Positions 56,935-64,000 of a stretch of DNA of 64,000 bases are shown piece by piece. Source of the stretch: Alternaria dauci (lineage: Eukaryota > Ascomycota > Dothideomycetes > Pleosporales > Pleosporaceae); NCBI RefSeq assembly GCF_042100115.1, contig NC_091273.1:2852001-2916000 (forward strand). The letters are read 5' to 3'. Within the stretch, counting starts at the first letter, position 1, and every line of letters starts with the position of its first letter. Both the position numbers and the translations under genes were made by a program. The notes beneath the pieces were generated by a model that was not told the DNA's origin, made no database searches, and saw only the letters and a program-made list of their open reading frames with translations.

Positions 56935-57756
56935 ATGGCGCGTAAATCGAAGGCGATTGACCACATGGTCAATCGCATGAGCAAAGTACGGCTGGTGGAT
57001 GAGCGGGCTGCCGCACCCCCGCAATCTGAAAGTGATTCGGTGGAAGGTGGCAAGGAAGCCGCTCAGGGCCAGCCTTTCCGCTTCTTCGATCTCCCCTACG
57101 AGCTGCGATTGCGCGTATACGAAGAGCTCCTCATCTTTCCCAAGACCATCGACCTCGACGAAACGAACTACCGCACCGTCGCGCCCGCCCTCCGCCTCTT
57201 CCTCGTAGACCGCCGCATGCACGAAGAAGCATCGCGTGTCTTCTACGGCGGCAACACCTTCCGCGTGTTTCCTATCGGACGTTACATCAACCGCAAGCAC
57301 CCGCTACTTGCATGGTTCCCTCGCAAATACAGAGCACAGCTCACGCGCCTGGAGCTGAGACTAGGCCCAGGCTTCAACAAGCCGCCGAAGTGTTGGGTTG
57401 TGGATAGCCGCCTTGGCCTGGCGGCTATGAAGAAGGTGTATAAACTCAAGGTCTTTGTAGAGCTCGACCCTGCATCCAACGATGTGTTTGAAGGGTTTCG
57501 TGCCGGCAAGAACTTTTACACGGAGTACTGCGTCGGGCTGCTGAGAGGCTTGCTCGCGCAGGTGCCGTCGATCGACGACGTGGAGTTTGACGCATACCCG
57601 AGTGTGTCTAAGTCTAGCCCACTTTTGGTGGGCTTGCTGGAAGAGACAAAACTCAACCAGAAGCGCGTTGCCTGGGGCCCTGAGAGGGGCTGGGACGAGA
57701 TTGTGGAAGTCGAACTGGCAGGCGTCCTGCAGAAGATGGGGCTGGATACTTTCTGA
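56935..57756 (+). CDS. unknown protein with F-box-like segment (2EXR type)
   Basis: Single exon, 273 aa from the ATG at 56935 (an in-frame GTG 30 nt upstream is not a start). After a charged leader comes FRFFDLPYELRLRVYEELLI, the L-P-x-E-[LI]-R-x-x-[IV]-Y pattern of fungal F-box-like/2EXR proteins, then LRLFLVDRRMHEEASRVFYG and NTFRVFPIGR, all common in this large fungal family. Probable partners and substrate unknown. Second member of this type in the window, after 25353-26605, but with little detailed similarity. Confidence 0.75.
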   Translation: MARKSKAIDHMVNRMSKVRLVDERAAAPPQSESDSVEGGKEAAQGQPFRFFDLPYELRLRVYEELLIFPKTIDLDETNYRTVAPALRLFLVDRRMHEEASRVFYGGNTFRVFPIGRYINRKHPLLAWFPRKYRAQLTRLELRLGPGFNKPPKCWVVDSRLGLAAMKKVYKLKVFVELDPASNDVFEGFRAGKNFYTEYCVGLLRGLLAQVPSIDDVEFDAYPSVSKSSPLLVGLLEETKLNQKRVAWGPERGWDEIVEVELAGVLQKMGLDTF

Positions 57757-58093
57757 GCCATCACGCTGTACGCTGCATTCTTTACATAACTTTTGTGTAT
57801 TTTGCTTTTGCAAGAAATGACTAATGAATACCATTTACTCAAAACTTTTCGTTCAGTCTGCCTTTCTCCTTCCATGCCGATAAGCGCAATTCCATATGTA
57901 CCAAGCATCTGCCCCGCCTCGCATTTGGTTCAGTTGTTTCATACCTTACATCCACGCCACACAAATGAAAGATCGAACGCCCTGCCAGGCGACTACAAGG
58001 AGAGCAATCGATCTGTTTTGAATGTCGATACTCCACCTGGGCAACTACAGGAGTCCGTGGGCCGCGATACCCGAGGCACCTCTCAAGGGGGAA
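57757..58093. other. intergenic with one array of the 52-bp repeat
   Basis: 337 bp between convergent genes. Holds the 57990-58053 copy of the 52-bp repeat; otherwise nothing. Confidence 0.5.
57990..58053. repeat. 52-bp repeat, GC-richer copy
   Basis: Unit starts CGACTACAAGGAGAGCAATC and restarts at 58042 (CAACTACAGGAG), exactly 52 bp later. Same period and core words (ACTAC..GAGAGCAAT..GATACTC.ACCT) as the array at 59767-59882. Confidence 0.7.
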
Positions 58094-58861
58094 CTACGAG
58101 CTCCTACGTAATGTTTCGAGCTCCTGCTTGGTGCTCTCGAGCTCCTGCTTAGTGCTTTCTAGCTCTTGCTGCATGTCGGAGAGCTTTTGCTGAGTATCTC
58201 TCTTCTCTTCTTCTCGATCGTTGAGCGTAGCGCGTGTATGCTCCAGTTCCTCGGTGAGCCTTGCGCGTTTCAATTTCAGTTCTCTGATGTTCTGTCTTAT
58301 CTTTTCATGTGCCTATTCTGTCAGCGTCTTGTAATGCACGAGTTGACGAATCACTCACGTCGTCCCAGCTGTGAAAGTCTGCTTTCTCCGCACTACGTTT
58401 TATGAACGCGCGTGCGCTGGTCCCGTCAGTCTGAAAGAGTTAGCACTTTGAGGCGATATCACAATCAGTTTTCATTTTACCACTAGCATGTCCAGGTCAT
58501 AATCCTCTTCCCTACTTGGAATGCTGTGCGTAGAGTCGCTGGGTGGCCTCCGATCACGTAGCTGCTCTTCTGTGGGTTCGTCTTCTTCTTTGCCTCGGTC
58601 TTGCTCCTGGGTCTTTGCCGGGACGAAGTCGTTATGGCTGCCCGTTACGGAACTGACATTCGCCTGTGGCTGTTCACTTCTCGACGCCTTCTCAAGATCC
58701 TGCTGTCGTTCCATACTCGGGTGTATCTGATGCTCTGGGCCGACGCCAGTGACACCGTCATATATTTCATCGTGTTTGGTCTGGCTATGGTGTTCCATCG
58801 CGTTCGGGTGTTCCCGAATAGGCAGCGATCCCTTAAAAGCATGGTCGGGAGTCGATGACAT
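58094..58861 (-). CDS. small coiled-coil protein, unknown function
   Basis: Three exons, 58861-58484, 58430-58359 and 58312-58094; introns of 53 and 46 nt, all phase 0; 222 aa. Exon 1 is acidic and disordered (MSSTPDHAFKGSLPIREHPN ... DRRPPSDSTHSIPSREEDYD). Exon 2 (24 codons) adds GTSARAFIKRSAEKADFHSW. Exon 3 is a strong coiled coil (HEKIRQNIRELKLKRARLTE) ending in tandem heptad-like QELESTKQELESTKQELETL units encoded by a 21-nt DNA repeat. The stop codon at 58096-58094 abuts the 52-bp repeat, so the C-terminus may have been reshaped by repeat sequence. No family recognised. Confidence 0.68.
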
Positions 58862-59766
58862 CTTTTCCTCAGATTCTTTGAAATCGTCTTTGTCGAGACG
58901 CGTGGAGATGTTAACGGCTGGGGTACTGTGAGAGCTTCGGCCGTCGGGCTAAGCGGGGTGTAATGGCGTGAGTTTCTGGGACTACAAAGTCAGCTAATGA
59001 GATAGGTCGCGAACAAAACGTAAACAACGAGATCAAACAAGGTCGAACGGATATACGCTACCTAAGTATCTTTCGACGAAGACAGTAATGGGATTCCAAT
59101 ATCGAACGGAAATCTTGAAGCAACTAAGTGAAGTTAGTTGGGTACAACGTTCAGTTCAGTCTGTGCTACGCCAGAGGTGGATTTTGGGGTCCAAAGGTTT
59201 GGGAAGGGGGAGAAGGTATTTAAGTGGATATCTTTGGTGGTTGCTCAGGCATACCGTGTGGGGCAGGTGATAGAGATAGTGTCAGTTGCGGTCTCGATGC
59301 TTTTGAGCTTGGATGGACTCTGCGTCGACCAACAATTGTATCTTAGGCACGCTCGAATGTCGTGAGAGGTGGGTTTTCGGTAGTAGAAGTTCTCCGAGGG
59401 TGGTAAAAGTAGTGTGAAGCCAAGCAACGTGCTACAGAAAGCTTCAGCGTGGTTGGAGGTGAAGATTGGTACCTAAATACACTGTGGTAGTGAGATGCAG
59501 GACTTTGGTGTTGCGAAAGTAAAGGCGAAGAGAGGTATCTGGCAGAGTTTTGAGTCTGCTCATACCTAGTCCATGAGCCAACCAAAAGCTTCCAGAATTC
59601 TAAACGACCTGAACGAGTAGATACTAGGTATCACCTATTCAAGGTTGCTTGTGTGAGCCCTACGTACCTAGCTATTTAGGCGCTACGTCATCCTTGCTGC
59701 CTTCGTGAACTTTACCAGAATTTAGAATGCACGCTATATAAGGGAAGAGTTGAACACCCTACTACG

Positions 59767-59882
59767 CAACTACATGGAGAGCAATTAGTATTTTTTGTAT
59801 AGTGATACTCTACCTAGACGACTACAGAGAGAGCAATTGATCTTTATTATATCGCGATACTCTACATAGGTGACTACTGGAG
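59767..59882. repeat. 52-bp tandem repeat, AT-rich copies
   Basis: Units begin at 59767 (CAACTACATGG), 59819 (CGACTACAGAG) and, truncated, 59871 (TGACTACTGGAG); the period is exactly 52. Compared with the 57990 copy, many C/G positions are T/A (CTCCACCTGGG versus CTCTACCTAGA). Confidence 0.7.
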
Positions 59883-60057
59883 TAGCGTTTGATTTTCCCT
59901 TGTATGGCGTGAATGTGCCTTTGGGTCTGCTACCTAGTAGGTATGATATCATGTCATAGCACGATAACAGGATAACGCGGTAGCACGTGATACGTAGCGC
60001 TGTAGGGTTCGTCTCTATATATAAAGCCACCTCCCATACACTAATAGGTCATAAAAT

Positions 60058-60160
60058 CCACCTCTCCCGAATCACACGCCTCCATAAACCCACCTCTCTC
60101 AAGCTTCACTCCTCCAAAAATCCACCTCTCCATGCTTCAGACTCTATCACTCACCTCTCC
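60058..60160. repeat. degenerate CT-rich tandem repeat, about 32 bp
   Basis: CCACCTCTC-type words recur at 60058, 60090, 60122 and (TCACCTCTC) 60151, spacing 32, 32 and 29, just upstream of the decayed ORF. Confidence 0.5.
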
Positions 60161-60172
60161 TTCCCCACTATC

Positions 60173-61129
60173 ATGGAAGGACCTACAGCAAACCCGTCAG
60201 AGAAGAAGAGGCAAGCACCTGAGAAGGCGGACACAAGATCAACGAAACAACGAGATGAAGCGTCGGTCAGGAAGTAGGCAGATTGGAAGACGTCACTCGA
60301 TATTCACAATGTGGCACGGCATGACGCCCTCTTGACCAAAGATGGACCCGGATTCGGGCTGTACATGGGTCAACTGGGGGACAGTCAGAACAAGGATAAA
60401 CTATATCTCAGCATGTCCGACCCTGCGAGTCGCATATCCTTTCATTTCTACGGGTACGATGGCAAGAAATTCCCTGGCAACGTCCTGGCCGGAGGAAATA
60501 TCTCCAGGATAAGATGGGAATATCTATGGGGATACACTACCACGAACGAGACCGACCAACGGAAAGCTATCCGGCTACTGGGCAAATGGCTGTTCTTGGA
60601 GAAGAAGCCGGACCTGCTCATCATCTGTCCATTCGATGAAGAAGACGAAGCAGCCATTGACAAACTCATTGGAAGGATCCGAAAGCAACATGGACAGAAT
60701 CTGAGCTTCGATGAAGTCGAGCGGCCGTACACCTCAGAGGCTCTAGAAAGGACGATGATGGAAACGCCACCGTTCCACACACAAGAAAAGGCTAACGAAC
60801 TGGTCAAGAAACCCGTTTATCTTTGAATGAAGCACAACGAGTACTTGAAATCTATCTGGGCAACGTACAAAGAGCCTGGAGATTATTCCATCACCCAAGA
60901 GATAAAGGACGACGTGACAACGATCACGGCGTTTTATCTACTCGTCACCACAACAATTGACCTTCGAGAAGCCAAACAAACGAGCTACAATGCTGACAAA
61001 TGGCTCGACTTTCTCGGGGATACGCATATCCCTGTATTCCCTTGGGAATTCGCAAGGTATCGGTGGATCGACAAAGCATCAAGATCAACCTATTCCATTA
61101 AAAAATATCTGGACATGGTTCTACCGTAA
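60173..61129 (+). pseudogene. decayed protein-coding gene with in-frame stops
   Basis: One reading frame from the ATG at 60173 (MEGPTANPSEKKRQAPEKAD) stays protein-like for 318 codons but is interrupted by TAG at 60275-60277 and TGA at 60824-60826, both in the same frame. Between them lies a soluble-looking domain (NKDKLYLSMSDPASRISFHF, LGKWLFLEKKPDLLIICPFD); after the second stop it continues MKHNEYLKSIWATYKEP. No GT..AG intron removes either stop cleanly. The two stops could derive from CAG and CGA by C-to-T change. A different frame is open at about 61268-61465 (QAESMLYEEIFSNLRLRKSN), hinting at a longer gene with a frameshift. Family not recognised. Confidence 0.5.
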
Positions 61130-61665
61130 TGAAGTTGGGCCAGTCACAAATCAGAGCCGCAGGCAGCTCATAAATGGCCGATTCTCGACTCCATTCTTGT
61201 CAGAACTCAAACAACATCAAACTTCGCTTGTGTAAGGTTCTGGACTTTGGAAGTTGATCGAAAGACATAAAAGGGTCGCAGTCAAGACTGTCACAGGCCG
61301 AAAGCATGTTATATGAAGAGATCTTCTCTAATCTGAGACTTCGCAAGTCGAATGCACTCACAGAAGAATCGACTCGACAACCTGAACCAGCGGGAAAGAC
61401 CCAAAGGATGGTGGTGGAGATTACAGATCGCTGGAAGGCTTTTGAAAAACTGCGTTTATTTCGATGAAAAGATCACCAAAGTTTCAGATTTCGCTCGTCT
61501 GGAGCATCTACCACACCCCTAACAGAGCGCCTAAGAAGAGACAGTCACGTTGGCGTGATCAGGTCACAGGCACCAAGAATTATCATGAGAGACCAACCGA
61601 TTTATCATGCAGATGTTGTATTTGTAACAGTTCGTCAATATGACTTCTTCATATCTTCATTGTCC
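61130..61665. other. possible 3' remains of the decayed gene
   Basis: About 540 bp. A frame open over roughly 61268-61465 encodes Lys/Glu/Arg-rich sequence ending RWKAFEKLRLFR; it is out of frame with the upstream remnant. Nothing else. Confidence 0.35.
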
Positions 61666-62640
61666 TTACTGGTCTTGTATATACGAGTCCAGGTTCATCC
61701 AAAGAAATATGATGAGTACACACGTTATCAACACTGTCAAGACACAGAATACCACTCGGCTTTCCACCTTGCACCACCTAACCTCTTCATCTCGCCAAAG
61801 AAGTAATCCAATGACTTCCTCAATGCACTCCTTCCAAAACCTCGTGACCGCGCCCGGAGAGCCAGAGTGGGCCTTGGTTATAGAAATGGGACCTCTGTCT
61901 TCTAATACACGATCGCAGGTTCCATCATCGCAATACGCCTCCACCCACTCAGCGAGCAGCGTCCAGAGATATACGTTCAGTTCAAACTGGAGCTGTTGGA
62001 TAGTTATTGACCGATAGTCCTGGCTCCGTAGTGTGCGATGGAAGTACAAGCGCATGATCCTGAAGATCTGATCGACTGCTGTACGAATGGCCTTTTGTCC
62101 ATTGCCAGGGTAGTCACAGTGCATAGCATATACCAAATACTCGCTTTGCGGCGCTAGAGAGTGGGCACGGTCTTGGAGGTGTGCGAGTATCTTGAGAACT
62201 TCGTCGTGCTGAATTTCAATCTCATCAAGCGGGTCAGCGTTCGCAATGGAGTCTCTGATGGAGCTCATGACTAAGGAGTTGAGATCCATTTCTGGTCGGC
62301 CCCAAGACGTGACCGTCTTTTCGTCCTCGGGCTCACGGTCTTCGGGTTCACACTGGCATGCTATAGAATCCAGTCCGTTCCTAACCAAGTGCATGCAGAC
62401 TCCGTGGCCGCAATGTAGTGTACAGTGTGGCACTAAGGCCGGTATGCCCTGGCATGTATCGATTGCGTCCTCGAAGGCGGGAAATGGAACTGTTTCAATG
62501 TCCTCGTCGATCCCATGAAACAGGGGAGATGGTGGTGCGATGGGATGATGAAGATTTGAGTATGAGCTATCGATGCGGCATGGCGGCTTAGGAAGAACAG
62601 TTGTTGAAGTTATTGCGAAGCCGAAGTCAGCGTCCGTCAT
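61666..62640 (-). CDS. unknown protein with C-terminal TM segment
   Basis: ORF from the ATG at 62640 (MTDADFGFAITSTT), 324 aa. The frame stays open to 62766 with no further ATG, and an upstream exon is likely: a donor GTGAGT at 62843 and an acceptor at 62708 would join an exon ending TRTLFVI to SYLLFTLEIS in frame, adding MFVGRNTYELVTSDETIAPE from 63055. Visible features: a Cys/His cluster (HCTLHCGHGVCMHL ... ACQCE), a helical region (HDEVLKILAHLQDRAHSLAP) and one hydrophobic C-terminal segment (VFCVLTVLITCVLIIFLWMN), suggesting a tail-anchored protein. No family recognised; 5' structure unresolved. Confidence 0.55.
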   Translation of the reverse strand: MTDADFGFAITSTTVLPKPPCRIDSSYSNLHHPIAPPSPLFHGIDEDIETVPFPAFEDAIDTCQGIPALVPHCTLHCGHGVCMHLVRNGLDSIACQCEPEDREPEDEKTVTSWGRPEMDLNSLVMSSIRDSIANADPLDEIEIQHDEVLKILAHLQDRAHSLAPQSEYLVYAMHCDYPGNGQKAIRTAVDQIFRIMRLYFHRTLRSQDYRSITIQQLQFELNVYLWTLLAEWVEAYCDDGTCDRVLEDRGPISITKAHSGSPGAVTRFWKECIEEVIGLLLWRDEEVRWCKVESRVVFCVLTVLITCVLIIFLWMNLDSYIQDQ

Positions 62641-63707
62641 TGTCGCGCCTGATAGTAGCTGCGTATCAGATTGCTCAGCTGATATTTCGAGGGTGAAAAG
62701 AAGATAACTATCTAGATCCGAGGGCTTTGTTCTTGAAAATGAGACATTGTGCAGACATGCAGCCACAGCCTAAGCGCTGTATGCAGGTTCATTCCAATAT
62801 GCCTTGATAACAACAGTGACTGTACGATGGATTTGATACTCACCTAATCACGAACAAGGTTCTTGTAAGTTCATCCGAGACACCTAGACAATTCAGAAAT
62901 ATCTGAGAAGCGTGCTGGCATATTCGAAGACATATTTTGAGATTCAGACATCCGATGTCTCGCATGTTCTCCCCCAAAGCGGGGATGGATCGCAATTCTG
63001 GAGCTATTGTCTCGTCGCTGGTGACCAGCTCGTACGTGTTTCGTCCAACGAACATGTCCTTGATTGAAGGCGGCTTCCGGTATAGGGAGCTAGTGGCAGG
63101 TGTATTCTCTCTGCTTGACTCTGTTATCGTCGTCTTTGAGTTACTATAAAAGCACAGAATAGGTTCGCAGTGTCAGATGCAATGCTCGATAACATGCTGA
63201 CAGACTGCGAAGACGTAGTTGCTCTGATTCCACTTGTCCAATCTATCATCTTTATCCGTGTATAGAGGAAGTTGCTCAACCTGCTCTGCTCGCGGCTGGT
63301 GTATAAACGGGCATAGCTATCGACTTCTGGCTCGAGAGACGCTTGAGCGGGTGGATTATGAGGTCGGTCGGGTTGTGTAGGCTACACCAGTTGTATAGTG
63401 CGCGTATTCACTTCGCCGACGAGGGAACAGTGAGTGTGGTCCGACTTCTTTGCTGATACCAACGAGAGAATCAAAGGCGCGATGATTGTGAAACGACATG
63501 TCGAGCTCGGGACGCGTCGGCTAGACAGTTCGACGCTCATGAGACTAGGCTTATTTAGGAAAGGCTCGTTGCCGGCAATGACGCAACGCGTTTTCGTCCC
63601 ATCCCACTTTGGAAAGTACCGACTTGCATCGACAACGACGTTGGACCCCTCCTCGCGATGCGACCACTCTGAATCGACACACAGAACCATTGGTCGCATA
63701 GTTCGAT
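62641..63707. other. probable 5' exon(s) of the upstream gene plus intergenic
   Basis: 62844-63055 on the minus strand is open and likely belongs to the gene ending at 61666 (see there). The rest, to 63707, shows no supported gene. Confidence 0.4.
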
Positions 63708-64000
63708 ATGGCGCTTCCTCTGGGCATCTTCCTTGGCGGCTGCGTGGTCGCCATTCCTGTCGTTACCGGTGTCGCGCAAGGTGTCGAGCACCAAAAGAAG
63801 CAGAACGAAGAAGCCGCCAACGAGTCGCGCATGTGGAAATTCAACTGCCTCGTAGCCTGCGACGATCCCGATCCGATAGCGAAAGAAGAAGTCAACAATG
63901 GCATCCTCGTTGTGCGCCATGATAAAGTCTGGGTTGTGCCGAGGGACGCGGATAACAAGCCACTGTGGCCGGATGGGGTAGACGGGGAAGGGCGAGAGCC
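63708..64000 (+). CDS. unknown protein, 5' part only (runs off the window)
   Basis: ATG at 63708 opens MALPLGIFLGGCVVAIPVVT, a Gly-containing hydrophobic start (signal-anchor-like), then GVAQGVEHQKKQNEEAANES, RMWKFNCLVACDDPDPIAKE and GILVVRHDKVWVVPRDADNK. The frame stays open to the window edge (97 codons). The hydrophobic N-terminus plus charged helix suggests a small membrane-associated fungal protein; I do not recognise a named family. Confidence 0.65.
   Translation, partial: MALPLGIFLGGCVVAIPVVTGVAQGVEHQKKQNEEAANESRMWKFNCLVACDDPDPIAKEEVNNGILVVRHDKVWVVPRDADNKPLWPDGVDGEGRE

Larger units (their letters stand above)
58862..60172. other. intergenic, AT-rich with repeats
   Basis: 1.3 kb, AT-rich from about 59600. 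Contains the 52-bp array (59767-59882) and a 32-bp CT-rich array (60058-60160). No supported ORF. Confidence 0.55.

Overview
This window is nuclear DNA from a filamentous ascomycete. The genes are dense and on both strands, with about 1 to 5 introns each, mostly 44-86 nt with GT..AG ends and CTAAC/CTGAC-type branch points. The gene content (HOS2/HDC1-type histone deacetylase, self-sufficient CYP505 P450, GH28 exopolygalacturonase, GH43 enzyme, RTA1-type protein, fungal Zn2Cys6 regulators) fits a plant-associated Dothideomycete, most likely Pleosporales. That placement is inferred from protein resemblance, not from a search. All exon structures below were spliced by eye and checked for reading frame; none is backed by transcripts.

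Layout. 1-11 kb: a Zn2Cys6 regulator running off the left edge, then a divergent chromatin pair (HOS2-like deacetylase on minus, YNG2-like ING/PHD protein on plus), then the polarisome scaffold SPA2. 11.8-18.1 kb: a GH43 enzyme without signal peptide, an EstB-type serine hydrolase, a second Zn2Cys6 regulator and an RTA1-family 7-TM protein. 18.6-26.6 kb: a disordered protein with tandem PPxY repeats, a stand-alone CHD1-C-terminal-like protein, an NDUFAF3-like complex I assembly factor and two unknown proteins. 26.6-38 kb is accessory in character: a foldback element, a P450-reductase fusion, a secreted beta-helix protein, a Cys-rich single-pass membrane protein and an APC permease. Two of these genes carry similar introns. 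38.9-44.5 kb: a Pro-rich/Arg-Asp-rich protein, a tiny six-cysteine secreted protein split by an intron, a methyltransferase and an exopolygalacturonase. 45.9-56.2 kb: a forkhead factor, a divergent cactin / XLF(Nej1) pair and a large disordered protein with a PAM2-like motif. 56.9-64 kb: an unknown protein, a coiled-coil gene, repeats, an apparently decayed gene, an unknown membrane protein and a partial gene at the right edge.

The window is not one biosynthetic cluster. Housekeeping blocks (chromatin, polarity, splicing, NHEJ, mitochondrial assembly) alternate with accessory blocks (plant-polymer enzymes, P450, secreted proteins, transporters, repeats). The most interesting items are the small six-cysteine secreted protein at 40.5-40.8 kb, four introns in two neighbouring genes that share an internal sequence (possible introner-like elements), a foldback element just upstream of the P450 fusion, a 52-bp repeat family near 58-60 kb, and a PAM2-like motif in an otherwise anonymous protein.
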